DNA of 34,184 nt from Rivularia sp. T60_A2020_040 (GTDB lineage Bacteria > Cyanobacteriota > Cyanobacteriia > Cyanobacteriales > Nostocaceae), in NCBI GenBank assembly GCA_015272215.1, contig JACYMD010000008.1, positions 1 to 34,184 of the forward strand, read 5' to 3'. The translations under genes and the position numbers were made by a program. This document shows, piece by piece, positions 15,902-24,812 of this stretch (the first letter of the stretch is position 1; every line of letters begins with the position of its first letter). Below the pieces are notes generated by a model. The model did not search any database and was not told the origin of the DNA. It worked only from the letters and a program-made list of their open reading frames with translations.

Positions 15902-17151
15902 ACCGCAAACGCAGCCAACCACTTAAAAGTCAAATTGACATCCCTTGGGACACCACAAACGTTTCAGCTACCGACAAAGCCGATTCCACTCAGAATGTAC
16001 CATTAAAACAAATTCATATAGCGCCAACTCAACCCCGCCGCTACTTTGACCCCAAAGCGCTTTCAGAATTAGCCGAATCCATCAAACAACACGGCATCTT
16101 GCAACCCCTATTGGTGCGTCCTAGAGCTAAAACTGGATACGAATTGGTAGCAGGAGAGCGACGCTACCGTGCCGCCAAAGAATGCGGATTAAAAGATGTA
16201 CCCGTCGTTATCCGCGAATTAAGTAACGAAGCAGCCTTCCAACTAGCATTAATTGAGAACCTGCAACGAGAAGACCTCAACCCCGTAGAAGAAACAGAAG
16301 GCATTTTACACCTACTGGCTATCAGATTAGGTAGAGCGGTTGAAGAAATTCCTCCCTTGCTACGCCGCTTACAACATGAACGTAAAGAAGCTGCTAAATC
16401 TGACAATAACGCTATTGTCACAGAAGAGCCTTCTCTTGAAGAATCTTCCAATAACGTTATTGTCAAAAACAAAGATGATAATTTAGACGCAGATAATAAC
16501 GTTACTGAGGAACAGGAAATAGACTCCAAAGAATCCTCCAATAACGTTATTGTCAAAAAAGAAACTGATAATTTAGACGCTGCCGATGATGTTATTCTCA
16601 AAGACGATTCGGATAAATTAGATGATGAAAATAGCGTTATTGGGGAACAGGAATTAGACCTAGATAATTCTTCCAATAACGTTATTGGAAAAGATGAATC
16701 GGATAAAAACGAGTCATCCAATCAAGAAAAGCCAGAGTTAAAAATTGTTGAAGTTGTGTTTAACGGCTTGGGTTTAATGACCTGGGAATCATTTGCTAAC
16801 AACCGCTTGCCCTTGCTAAATCTTCCAGAAGACATTTTAGAAGCATTAAGAAAAGGCTCCCTTGAATACACCAAAGCCAGAGCCATTGCTCAAATTAAAG
16901 ATACTTCTGAGCGCGTTGCTTTCTTAAACCAAGCTATTAAAGAAAATTGGTCTTTAAGCGAAATCAAACAACGCATTAGTGATAATAAAACCCCAAATTC
17001 TAAGACAGAAACTGAATCTGATAATTACAAAGAGCGCTTTGCTACTGCGACTACCAAACTAAAAAGGTCGCGTATTTGGTCAAACCCCAAGAAACGCAAG
17101 CAGGTAGAAAAACTGCTCTCACAACTGGAAGCGCTGACGCAGGAAGGTTGA
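15898..17151 (+). CDS. parB: ParB family partition protein with a repetitive acidic insert
   Basis: Centromere-binding partner of ParA. The N-terminal ParB/sulfiredoxin-like domain (about 35-125) has IHIAPTQPRRYF, LAESIKQHGILQPLLVRP and GERRYRAAKE (the CTP-binding GERRYRA box). A helix-turn-helix-type region follows, split into two parts: LNPVEETEGILHLLAIRLG before, and VFNGLGLMTWESFANNRLPLLNLPEDI...YTKARAIAQIKD after, an insert of about 110 residues. The insert (about 166-277) is seven 15-residue repeats, most with S(S/D)NNVIV and acidic residues. At DNA level each repeat carries a palindrome (see 16401-16690). GGAG lies seven bases before the ATG. A normal relative would have only a short linker here. 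Confidence 0.95.
   Translation: MNRKRSQPLKSQIDIPWDTTNVSATDKADSTQNVPLKQIHIAPTQPRRYFDPKALSELAESIKQHGILQPLLVRPRAKTGYELVAGERRYRAAKECGLKDVPVVIRELSNEAAFQLALIENLQREDLNPVEETEGILHLLAIRLGRAVEEIPPLLRRLQHERKEAAKSDNNAIVTEEPSLEESSNNVIVKNKDDNLDADNNVTEEQEIDSKESSNNVIVKKETDNLDAADDVILKDDSDKLDDENSVIGEQELDLDNSSNNVIGKDESDKNESSNQEKPELKIVEVVFNGLGLMTWESFANNRLPLLNLPEDILEALRKGSLEYTKARAIAQIKDTSERVAFLNQAIKENWSLSEIKQRISDNKTPNSKTETESDNYKERFATATTKLKRSRIWSNPKKRKQVEKLLSQLEALTQEG
16401..16690. repeat. Seven palindromes at 45-bp spacing inside parB (candidate parS array)
   Basis: Palindromes with core AATAACGTTATT are centred at 16410.5, 16455.5, 16500.5, 16545.5, 16590.5, 16635.5 and 16680.5, exactly 45 bp apart. The last is a perfect 20-bp palindrome, TTCCAATAACGTTATTGGAA (16671-16690). 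The first, TGACAATAACGCTATTGTCA (16401-16420), has one mismatched pair. Sites 2 and 4 hold the perfect 14-bp core CAATAACGTTATTG; sites 3, 5 and 6 are degenerate. Because 45 is divisible by three, the array codes for a 15-residue repeat. Plasmid centromeres are commonly arrays of ParB sites next to parAB, so this is a strong candidate. Confidence 0.85.
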
Positions 17152-17177
17152 GATGCTTCCACGGTTAACGTTTATGG

Positions 17178-17209
17178 CGGAAAGGGAGCCGCGTACTGGT
17201 TCTCCTTTC
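17178..17209 (+). terminator. Hairpin downstream of parB
   Basis: GGAAAGGGAGCC (17178-17189) can pair imperfectly with GGTTCTCCTTTCC (17197-17209) around a short loop. The sequence after it (TCTAAAAG) lacks a T-run, so it is a weak intrinsic terminator at best. It separates parAB from the toxin-antitoxin pair. Confidence 0.4.
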
Positions 17210-17268
17210 CTCTAAAAGCTATTACGTCATAATAAAAATACTTCCATTGTTATTCACAATCAAAAAAT

Positions 17269-17535
17269 ATGAATATTCAACTCAAGCCCGAAGACGAGCA
17301 ATTTATAAGGGCGCAAATTGCTAGAGGTAAATATGAAAATCCGGAAGAAGTTATTAGTAAAGCATTGAAATTATTAGACGAGTCGGAAAAAGGCTATCAA
17401 AAATGGGTTGAAGAAACTCGTCAAAAAGTAGAAGTCGCTGTTGAACAATTGGAAAGAGGTGAAGGCATTGATGGGGAAGTTGTAGTTGAACGACTGCGGG
17501 AGAAGCTACGTAAAGCCAGAGAGAATCAATCATGA
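17269..17535 (+). CDS. parD: ParD-like antitoxin
   Basis: 88-residue antitoxin of the ribbon-helix-helix ParD type. The N-terminal MNIQLKPEDEQFIRAQIARGKYENPEEVISKAL matches the family pattern (beta strand, helix, G-[KR]-[YF]-xNxxEVI). The charged C-terminus (about 50-88) would wrap the toxin. It overlaps the toxin gene by four bases (ATGA), the usual arrangement. The antitoxin-toxin complex normally represses its own promoter, but no operator is obvious in the AT-rich 60 bp upstream. With parAB it secures plasmid maintenance. Confidence 0.85.
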   Translation: MNIQLKPEDEQFIRAQIARGKYENPEEVISKALKLLDESEKGYQKWVEETRQKVEVAVEQLERGEGIDGEVVVERLREKLRKARENQS

Positions 17536-17837
17536 AACAACATATTATCTCCCCAGAGGCAAATAAGGATTTGTCAGAAATTATTGATTATTTTACCAGT
17601 CGTAATATTGACGCTGGGGAGCGTTTTATTGATGAGTTTAATAAAAAATGTAGATATCTTGCTAATTTTCCTAACATGGGACGTAGTTATTCAGATATTA
17701 AGGATTATTTGCGGGGTATATCTTTAGAAGGTTACATTATTTTTTATCGAGTTACGGATAGTGGAATTGAAATTTTACGTGTAGTTAGCGGTTATAGAGA
17801 TTATCCGTCTTTATTCGCAGATTCGGGTGATGATTAA
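17532..17837 (+). CDS. parE: ParE/RelE-superfamily toxin
   Basis: 101-residue toxin of the ParE/RelE fold. Recognisable pieces are SPEANKDLSEIIDYF at the start, GERFIDEFNKKCRYLANFPNMGR in the middle, LRGISLEGYIIFYRV and the final ILRVVSGYRDYPSLF, which match the family's beta-sheet core. ParE toxins inhibit DNA gyrase while RelE toxins cut mRNA; the lack of the RelE catalytic lysine/arginine set and pairing with ParD favour ParE. Complete, with no disruption seen. Confidence 0.87.
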   Translation: MKQHIISPEANKDLSEIIDYFTSRNIDAGERFIDEFNKKCRYLANFPNMGRSYSDIKDYLRGISLEGYIIFYRVTDSGIEILRVVSGYRDYPSLFADSGDD

Positions 17838-17953
17838 AGGTATTGCATTAAAGTTTAAAAACTCATAAAGGTATTTCTCGCCAGACTGGCAAGAATCAAG
17901 AAAAAAGATTAACTTAGATTCAACGCCACTTCCGGAGCTGAGTAGGAGTTCCC

Positions 17954-20836
17954 ATGCTAGAGTCAGAAAAACTTATCCAAATCGTACAATCTTGGTTGTC
18001 ATACATTAGGTTAGAAGAACTGACTAAGAGTGAAGTAGAACGTGGGTCAGAACGCTTTCCAAACGTATTCAGCGATAATGTTAGACTTGTCGGCAATAAA
18101 CTGTTGCTAAGTAGCGAACACTTCAAACAATTCCAGGAGCAGCAACAAGCCGCAGTCAACCGAGATAACAAACACGAATTCCAAATAGCTGCCGCTTTCC
18201 CCCAAATATACTTAGTTCAAGGGAGAGGAAAAGAACAGAAGCTGAAATATCTACCACTCTTCACCATTGATATTTCTCAAATCTTCCGAGGTAAGTATCG
18301 CAAAACTGGCTGGGACTTGACTGAATTCGAGTTTCAACCAGTAATCGTAAATTTAATGCGACTCTACGGGTTAGAAGAAGAAGTTGCCGAATCTTTGATT
18401 GTCACAGAAGGCATATTGAAATTTTTAGAAGATACTTGGCAACGAAAATTTCCCAGTTTGCATGACTTTATCGACCAGGTAGACTTACCTCTATGTAGAT
18501 ACAAAACTGGACGACAACCCTATTTACTGCGCTGCGATTTTTCACCGTACAACGTTCAGTTAAAACAAGACCTGCGAGACATATTAAAGCAATTTCAAGA
18601 TACACTCCTTAATTGTAAGTGGCTGGTTGATAATCATCCCGCTGTTGAATACATATGTAATTCGCCCAAACCACCAGAACATGAAGTCATGTTTTGGGGA
18701 GCGTTTCCGTCTCACGCACCCGATTCATTTCAAGCCTCGGCGCTCAAACACGCCCAACAGAATCCTATAACCGCCGTTCACGGACCACCGGGGACGGGGA
18801 AGACTGAATTATTCTTGCATTTAGTAGCGCAGCAAGTTGTAGAAAGAGCGCTCCGAATTGTTCGCGGGGAAGAAGATGCGAGCAATCTAACGTTATTTGC
18901 CAGCACCAACAACAGTGCTATTCAAAAATTCCAGCAAAGAATTTATGAGAAATTCCCCACCGAACACTTTTATTTAGACGGTGGTAGTCAAGGAGTTATC
19001 AGACGTTCAACACTACCAAAACTGCAACAGGCACAAGACTGGCTGCGAGCTACTCAATTCAACCAGGAGACATGGGAACAAGCCAAACTTGATTTATTAT
19101 CAGCAGAAAATGAAATCCAACAACTGATAGAACAAGACCGTTTTAACGAGAGCCAACAAATTGTTAATACAGAAAAGGTGTCACAACTAAATGCCCAAAT
19201 CCAATCTCTCAATAACGAAATTGCTGCTATTCATGAGGAGTTAGAAGAAGACAGCGAGCAGCTATCAAGTTTGGGAGATTATGCAGATTTCCCAATAGAT
19301 GCTTACCAACAAATCAAAGAGGGGTTACAAAGGGCAGAACGGGAATTACCAAAAGAGTCCGACTCAATCACCAAACGCGCCTTTAACTTAATTAATTTTA
19401 CGAACGATAAACTAGTTTTCAAGCGTTTAGCGAATCACATCAACGCTGCTGTTTTAAATACCTTGGCGACAGCGCATCCTTTTCAGCTACCCCTTGATCG
19501 AGAAGGATTAGCTGCATCCCAGACATCCGTAAACCAAAAACTGGATTTATCACAAAAATGGCAGAATCTTAATCCAAAAGTAGCTGAAATTCAAACGCAA
19601 CTGACAAATCTAAATCAGCAACTGGAGTCAAAACAAAGTCCGAGGCAACAACTCCAAACACAACTCGATAGCTACCCAGACGAAGACTTTTACAGCCGCT
19701 TCTACCGCGACTACCATTCACAACAGGTACAGCTATTTCAACGGGCTTTCTCATTCCTTCAACAAGAAACACTCCGACGTAAAGATAAAGTCATGCAGGC
19801 AGTAGAAACCTACGGAAGCGCATTAACGGGAGACGGAGATGCATTGCTCAAACTAGAAACGGAACCCGATTCTATCTACCGTGACTTAAGTTTAATTTTC
19901 CCCGTTATTAGCTCCAGCCTGCAATCAATACGCAATATGCTACCCACCCTTCATTCCAATAGCATTGCGCTAGCTCTTGCTGATGAAGCCGGAACCACTT
20001 TAATACATCAACTATTCCCCTTACTGATTCGTTCCCAGCAAGCAGTCGTAGCAGGCGACCCAAAACAAATTGAGCCAATTATAAACCTGTGCGACGACAC
20101 CATCAAACAGTACCTTAAAACCGCATTTCTGGAACAAGGGATGACCAATGAAGACTATTATCGTTATGCTCCCACAGCCAAATACACCGCTACCGCTTAT
20201 CATCGCGCTGCTGGCGCTAATGGCACAGAAGGGGACTTAGGTACTGGCATTGTCTTAAGAAATCACTATCGCTGTGTCGCGCCCATAATCCAATTTTGCA
20301 GTCCCAACTATAAGGATGGCTTGCAAATCCTTTCAAATTACGATAGTTCTACACAACAGCCGCACCTACTGGCTTACCACGTCCAAGGAAGCCATATAAA
20401 TAACACCAATCCAGAAGAAATTGATGCTGTAGAAAACGCGATCGCTTTCCTACTAGAGAATGGCTACTCTACTAATTCGGACGACACTAATAAGGCAATT
20501 GGGGTAATGTCTCCATTTACTCGGCAAGCCAACGCGCTAAAATATCGACTTTCTAACCGTTGGCGAAACTTCTCTTGGGACGATATTGGTACGGTTCATA
20601 CCTTTCAAGGAGGAGAGAAAGCAGCCATAATATTATCTCCTTACCAATGCCACCAAGAGCATAGTTTTTGGTTCCTGAATCGCAAACCTAATTTACTTAA
20701 TACTGCCGTTAGCAGAGCAAGGGAATTGTTTGTTTTAGTAGGTAATCTTGAAGAGTTAAAACGAGCGGGTGGGGAAACCAAGCGGTTAGTGGAACATATT
20801 GAACAACATGGTGAAATTCGTTCTACCAATTCTTGA
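17954..20836 (+). CDS. SF1 helicase, DNA2/NAM7 (Upf1-like) type
   Basis: 960-residue superfamily 1 helicase. Motifs in order: Walker A AVHGPPGTGKTE (about 275-286), ASTNNSA (Ia), Walker B LALADEAGTT (about 675-684, DEAG in place of DEAA), GDPKQIEPI (motif III), LRNHYRC (IV), VMSPFTRQA (IVa/V), TVHTFQGGEK (V) and NTAVSRARE (VI). Between motifs Ia and II is a long coiled-coil region (about 370-620), as in Dna2/NAM7-type enzymes. The first 220 residues are unassigned. It starts at ATG 17954 behind AGGAG. The gene is convergent with a small nuclease-like gene. Helicases of this type occur in repair, RNA turnover and phage defence; the sequence does not decide which. Confidence 0.88.
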   Translation: MLESEKLIQIVQSWLSYIRLEELTKSEVERGSERFPNVFSDNVRLVGNKLLLSSEHFKQFQEQQQAAVNRDNKHEFQIAAAFPQIYLVQGRGKEQKLKYLPLFTIDISQIFRGKYRKTGWDLTEFEFQPVIVNLMRLYGLEEEVAESLIVTEGILKFLEDTWQRKFPSLHDFIDQVDLPLCRYKTGRQPYLLRCDFSPYNVQLKQDLRDILKQFQDTLLNCKWLVDNHPAVEYICNSPKPPEHEVMFWGAFPSHAPDSFQASALKHAQQNPITAVHGPPGTGKTELFLHLVAQQVVERALRIVRGEEDASNLTLFASTNNSAIQKFQQRIYEKFPTEHFYLDGGSQGVIRRSTLPKLQQAQDWLRATQFNQETWEQAKLDLLSAENEIQQLIEQDRFNESQQIVNTEKVSQLNAQIQSLNNEIAAIHEELEEDSEQLSSLGDYADFPIDAYQQIKEGLQRAERELPKESDSITKRAFNLINFTNDKLVFKRLANHINAAVLNTLATAHPFQLPLDREGLAASQTSVNQKLDLSQKWQNLNPKVAEIQTQLTNLNQQLESKQSPRQQLQTQLDSYPDEDFYSRFYRDYHSQQVQLFQRAFSFLQQETLRRKDKVMQAVETYGSALTGDGDALLKLETEPDSIYRDLSLIFPVISSSLQSIRNMLPTLHSNSIALALADEAGTTLIHQLFPLLIRSQQAVVAGDPKQIEPIINLCDDTIKQYLKTAFLEQGMTNEDYYRYAPTAKYTATAYHRAAGANGTEGDLGTGIVLRNHYRCVAPIIQFCSPNYKDGLQILSNYDSSTQQPHLLAYHVQGSHINNTNPEEIDAVENAIAFLLENGYSTNSDDTNKAIGVMSPFTRQANALKYRLSNRWRNFSWDDIGTVHTFQGGEKAAIILSPYQCHQEHSFWFLNRKPNLLNTAVSRARELFVLVGNLEELKRAGGETKRLVEHIEQHGEIRSTNS

Positions 20837-21021
20837 ATGCCTCGTGACTCCTAATGCGCTCTAAGATTACCGGCTGAAAGTTTCTCCCCTCTCACTCCCT
20901 CCCTTCTTCAAGAAATGAGGGTTACAGGTATCACGCTCTAGGAGTAGTTACCTATTATCTGGCAGTCCTGGTGGATGCTGTAATAACGTCTCATCCCCCG
21001 TTGTTTGGTATCACTCAAAAG

Positions 21022-21657
21022 CTAGCTCAGAGCAATAATAGTACCAAGCTTCTTCAGTATTTGCAGCACCCGACCAAGCTCATGTCTACTCGGAAGTAAG
21101 GAGAACGTAGTGGAATAGTCGTATTTTGCGTCTTCTCCAGTTTGCAACTTTATAAATATAAATTCGTCGCCGTTGGTAGCTAATCCATATATTATTCGTT
21201 GGTGCGGCTGCGATAGCATATAAGCGATAAGTTGAGGTAGTGCGGCTGCTACCGGAATCCCATTGCGTTTACCTTCTACAACTAGAACCCACAGTTGTTC
21301 TTTTATCACTAACGCATCAATAAAACCGCGAATCGTCTCTTCTGGGTCGTCAATTTCTAATTCCACGCCATAGGGCGAGCGAATTTTATATGGTGGTTCA
21401 AAGAATCCAGCTAATCTTAACAGCGGAGAGATAACTAGCAAATTTATCATCCCTTCCAGTAGAAAACCATCTAATCTTTGGTAATCATATATTTCTTTTA
21501 TCGAAACAATTTCAGTTTTTTCATCGTCTGTTAAATCCGGTAAATCTTCTACCCATTCAGTGAAGAAATTAATATCGTTTGTTTTGTTTAAATTACAGCG
21601 GTCTTGTAGGTCTTTGAAAGTCTTGATTTTATCCGTAACTGCTGCGGTAAAAGCCAT
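21022..21657 (-). CDS. PD-(D/E)xK nuclease-like protein (type I restriction R-subunit N-terminal-like)
   Basis: A 211-residue single-domain protein of the type often labelled restriction endonuclease subunit R in cyanobacteria. The probable active site is GFIDALVIKEQLWVLVVEGKRNG: Asp, then E-x-K about 15 residues on. A preceding glutamate-containing helix and the LPQLIAYM segment fit the HSDR_N-like fold. No helicase domain is attached and no methylase or specificity gene is nearby, so it is not a full restriction system. It points toward the helicase gene at 17954 from the other side, 186 bp away. Likely nuclease by fold; function unknown. Confidence 0.7.
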   Translation of the reverse strand: MAFTAAVTDKIKTFKDLQDRCNLNKTNDINFFTEWVEDLPDLTDDEKTEIVSIKEIYDYQRLDGFLLEGMINLLVISPLLRLAGFFEPPYKIRSPYGVELEIDDPEETIRGFIDALVIKEQLWVLVVEGKRNGIPVAAALPQLIAYMLSQPHQRIIYGLATNGDEFIFIKLQTGEDAKYDYSTTFSLLPSRHELGRVLQILKKLGTIIALS

Positions 21658-22080
21658 ACTCTACTACGGGCGTATTTTTCTACAGGTTTTTGCTCCGACG
21701 GCAGGAGCTAATGCAATTGTACTGTGTTTTAAGTTTCCTCAATAAAGCAACCCACCAGCAACTGGAAAAATCTGGCGGAAGGGTAGGTGCTGCTACTCGC
21801 CCCATGTGTTATTCCACGAGTAAGTTTTGTGGCAGTGACTACCCCCGCCTGAGACGGCGAAGCGGTTTCCAGTTGCGTCCCCACGAATAGTGTGTTGTAA
21901 CTGATTACAGAAGCGTTAATCTATATAACTATGATATTTATGAAGTAATGGGCGATAGTTTTCCGAGGGTATTAGCTTTAACTTATGAGCAAGGTAGTAT
22001 TGAATTAGCATGAAGCAAACAGTCATCTGAATGGTGTTGGGTTCGGATTGAGTTAAACATAAATTACCTTTAAAAAAGCC
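21658..22080. other. Intergenic region, no gene seen
   Basis: About 420 bp with mixed composition. CCAGCAACTGGAAA (about 21749) and TTTCCAGTTGCG (about 21867) are inverted relatives, and a short dispersed-repeat-like stretch (GCCTGAGACGGCGAAGCGG) lies near 21846. No reading frame is convincing. Confidence 0.35.
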
Positions 22081-22389
22081 ATGAATCTCAGCGAAATTTT
22101 ACCCGCAGTTAGCCAGCTATCAAATCAAGATAAACTACGACTAATCTACTTTCTCTTGTTGGCTGTTGCTAAAGAAGAAGGGTGTAACCTAGAAACCAGT
22201 GACGCAGAGAATATACTTTTACATCAACTCGCCTCAACCAGTGCCATAGTATGGTCGCCTCAAGCAGATAATAAGTCTGTGCAAGCTTTCATTGCATCCA
22301 TTAAAGAAGGTTTCAACGAGATTGAACAAGGGCAGGGCATATCTATTGAGTCCGTAGAGCAGATGATGGAAGAATGGACTACGATGTAG
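22081..22389 (+). CDS. Small protein, possible orphan antitoxin
   Basis: 102-residue protein. The N-terminal EILPAVSQLSNQDKLRLIYFLL resembles a helical segment common at the start of cyanobacterial addiction-module proteins. The C-terminal FIASIKEGFNEIEQGQGISIESVEQMMEEW follows the pattern of antitoxin tails (acidic helix, G, then a helix). No toxin gene follows; the next 150 bp contain none and the next gene is on the other strand. It may therefore be an orphan antitoxin. Function assignment is weak. Confidence 0.5.
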   Translation: MNLSEILPAVSQLSNQDKLRLIYFLLLAVAKEEGCNLETSDAENILLHQLASTSAIVWSPQADNKSVQAFIASIKEGFNEIEQGQGISIESVEQMMEEWTTM

Positions 22390-22536
22390 TATTGTCTCCA
22401 AAAGCGTTTGCTCCCGTTGGAAGTGATTGTTCGCCTTTACTGGAGTGATATCTTCCCGTACTTGAGCCTACAGTTTCCCAATGTCGCTGTTGAGCATTGG
22501 TTCAGAACACCATTTATCTAAAACCAGAAAGTTCTG

Positions 22537-24387
22537 CTAGCGTTCAAATCCCCGATTCTTTTTCTTAGATGCTTCTTTTTGCTGTACTTTTTGAAGCTGC
22601 AAACGCTCCAGTTCCGCATTCCAATCCTCTGCTTTCGGGTGCGCTATGGTTGTCTGCGGTAGTAATTCTTTTATCGCTTGTGCAGTAGAGCGTCCTGCCG
22701 AGTCGTTATCGTAAGCAGCGGTAATAGCTCTCACTTCTCTAAGAAATTCTAACGGCAGACTTTTGGGACTATCCACCGCCATATACATGGTTCTTTCAGA
22801 AGGCATACTTCCACGTTCCATTAACCCAATACTGGCGCATGAGAGCGCTTCAATAGGAGATTTACAAAGTACTACTTTTTGGATTTCCGAACCTGGCTTA
22901 CCACCCAAATGAAAGTAAAACCATCCTTCTCTCCGTTTTGAATTGAGCGCGTATCCCATAAACGAATTATTTTCTCCCCGCGTTCCCCGTAAAAATGCGC
23001 CTTTTAAAGTAGTTTCTGCATTTGTGTATTGCGTTCCTTCTTTTACTGTCAGCTCGCGCATTGTAAACACGGCATTTTGCTGGTCATCAGCGTATAGCCA
23101 TGCCTTTTGTTTAAGTCCAATGACAAAGTTTTCAGGCAATCCGCGTTTTTGTACCAAATAATCTTGTACGGATAGCCACTTTGATTCATCCGGAGTTGGT
23201 GGTTTAAAAGTTGGTACGGGAACTTCAAGGACAATTTTAGTAACTTGTTTTTCTATCAAAGCTTTGCTAGCACGCAGCATCCCCTCTTCCCCAAATTGGT
23301 CATGTAACCAAGCCACAGAAGACCTAAAGTTGAAATTATTAACGTGCATGACTAAATCAATAGCCCCACCGCCACCTTTTTCTTCTGTAAAGTCGTACCA
23401 CTTAGAATCATTAATACTGATAACTCGTTCCAAGCCCTTCCAACGATTTTCTCCAATGTCCGCTTTATCAAGTCCTAAATTCCATGCCACTTCCTCTAAA
23501 GGTAAATCCCTTAATTTGTCAGCTTGCTGCTTCCAGTAAAAGTTTTCTGCTTCTAATTCAGTTACGCGCTTTTCTAACTCTTGCCGTAATTTTTCAGAAG
23601 CCGCTGCCTTTTGAGATGCCCGTTTTTCTAACTCTACTATTCTTTTATGGTCGGCTAGCTGGTGATTGATGGATTGGATTGTGGGGTTTGCTTTGATGCG
23701 TTCAAATAATTGCTGTGCCGTCTCACCACGTTTGGGTGCCAGTCGGTCTAATTCCAGTGTTAAAGGTTCTTGGTTGACTGCTTGGTAATATTCTTTAACC
23801 TTGGTGTGGGTGGCTTTGCTGCCCTTCACACCCCTTTCAATTCCCAAATGTGCCAAAGAATTGGCATAGCTATCCTGGAGTTTGGACATTTTAATGCTGG
23901 CTTGTCTGCCATCACCTCCAAACATCTCTTTGTGGCTTAGTTGTTTAGTTTTGTCGTTGACTGGAACGATATAAGCGTGGATGTGGGGAGTAGATTCATC
24001 TAAATGTAGTTCAGCCCTAACGCATTTTTCTCCAAAGTTATCTTGCAACCATTTCGTTGAAGCATTAGTAAAATTCCACATCAATTTATCATCCCATTCC
24101 CCAGCTTTTGAAGGGTCATGAGGACGAAAATATTCCGGGGATGCGCTCAAGAAAATTTCGCTGCATAATACCGCATCTTTACGCGGCTTGTGTTTAGTAT
24201 TATCAGCTATTGTAGCTTTTACTATTTCTTCCAAAGATGGGTCATTATTATTTCCAATTAGCCGAATATTTTCTTTATAGGGGTCAGCATTTGGTGTATC
24301 TTGGAGACGGGCTGTATGTTTTTCACTACCGCCCACATTCCCAAAACTTTTTAATTTCCCAACGCGCATGATTGCTAAACCGACCAT
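22537..24387 (-). CDS. MobV-type relaxase fused to a Toprim domain
   Basis: Plasmid mobilization protein that nicks oriT and stays bound to the strand. The N-terminal relaxase part has MRVGKLKSFGNVGGSEKHTARLQDTPNADP (MobV motif I) and HLDESTPHIHAYIVPV (H-x-DE...HxH metal site, motif III). A coiled coil follows (about 235-290), then a DUF3991-like segment (SKWYDFTEEKGGGGAIDLVMH) and a Toprim domain: VVLCKSPIEALS (the Glu) and AAYDNDSAG (D-x-D). Such relaxase-primase fusions may prime the transferred strand. I choose ATG 24387, which has GGAG six bases upstream; a GTG at 24399 overlaps that site. Length 616. The region upstream has a large stem that may be oriT. Confidence 0.88.
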   Translation of the reverse strand: MVGLAIMRVGKLKSFGNVGGSEKHTARLQDTPNADPYKENIRLIGNNNDPSLEEIVKATIADNTKHKPRKDAVLCSEIFLSASPEYFRPHDPSKAGEWDDKLMWNFTNASTKWLQDNFGEKCVRAELHLDESTPHIHAYIVPVNDKTKQLSHKEMFGGDGRQASIKMSKLQDSYANSLAHLGIERGVKGSKATHTKVKEYYQAVNQEPLTLELDRLAPKRGETAQQLFERIKANPTIQSINHQLADHKRIVELEKRASQKAAASEKLRQELEKRVTELEAENFYWKQQADKLRDLPLEEVAWNLGLDKADIGENRWKGLERVISINDSKWYDFTEEKGGGGAIDLVMHVNNFNFRSSVAWLHDQFGEEGMLRASKALIEKQVTKIVLEVPVPTFKPPTPDESKWLSVQDYLVQKRGLPENFVIGLKQKAWLYADDQQNAVFTMRELTVKEGTQYTNAETTLKGAFLRGTRGENNSFMGYALNSKRREGWFYFHLGGKPGSEIQKVVLCKSPIEALSCASIGLMERGSMPSERTMYMAVDSPKSLPLEFLREVRAITAAYDNDSAGRSTAQAIKELLPQTTIAHPKAEDWNAELERLQLQKVQQKEASKKKNRGFER

Positions 24388-24431
24388 CGCTTGCTCCACA
24401 AAAAACTATCTGCCAACAAGCCCCCGTAGGG

Positions 24432-24455
24432 CGTTCGCGAAGCGTGTCCGAAGGA
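24432..24455 (+). repeat. Dispersed palindromic repeat, GTGTCCG class
   Basis: GTTCGCGAAGCGTGTCCG followed by AAGGAC is the same element found inside two tRNA genes at 33880-33907 and 34060-34087. It is a typical small dispersed repeat of filamentous cyanobacteria. Confidence 0.7.
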
Positions 24456-24543
24456 CTCACGTAACTTCTGTGTCCGAGAGAGCGTACAGCGAGCGAGGAT
24501 GGGCGTAGCCCACCCCGCAGGGGCGCAGAAGTGAAGTGAGTCC
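24453..24543. other. Large inverted repeat upstream of the relaxase, candidate oriT or folded repeat
   Basis: 18-bp arms 24453-24470 (GGACTCAC...ACTTCTG) and 24526-24543 (CAGAAGT...GTGAGTCC) match at 16 of 18 positions around a 55-nt loop. The loop holds the small palindrome TGGGC-GTA-GCCCA near 24500-24512. The site is 66 bp upstream of the relaxase start, where oriT of MobV plasmids is usually found. A dispersed-repeat copy overlaps its left edge, so it could also be a nested repeat cluster. Confidence 0.4.
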
Positions 24544-24812
24544 ACTTCGATTATAACGAAGCTACTCGAAATTGCTTTCGGGAGTAGGCGGAACGAGTAA
24601 TATTGGGGGAATATCTAGGGAGTACGAGAGGAGTAGCGCAATCCCGCGTACTATCAGTTAATTCGGTTGGGGCGTGGCACTTATTTTAATTTATTAAAAG
24701 CTAAGAAATCTCTAATTTAATTATTTTAGAAAATAGCAGAAGATTGGAATAATGATAAAGCTGTTTCTCTACAAAAAGTTACGCGCTAGCATTCAACATC
24801 ATTACCATCAAA
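24544..24812. other. Non-coding stretch, nothing recognised
   Basis: About 270 bp right of the inverted repeat, turning AT-rich after 24680. No gene or clear repeat is seen. Confidence 0.3.

Noticed and set aside
21022-21657. A complete type I restriction system
   Set aside because: Only a single nuclease-like domain of 211 residues is present; no helicase part, methylase or specificity subunit.
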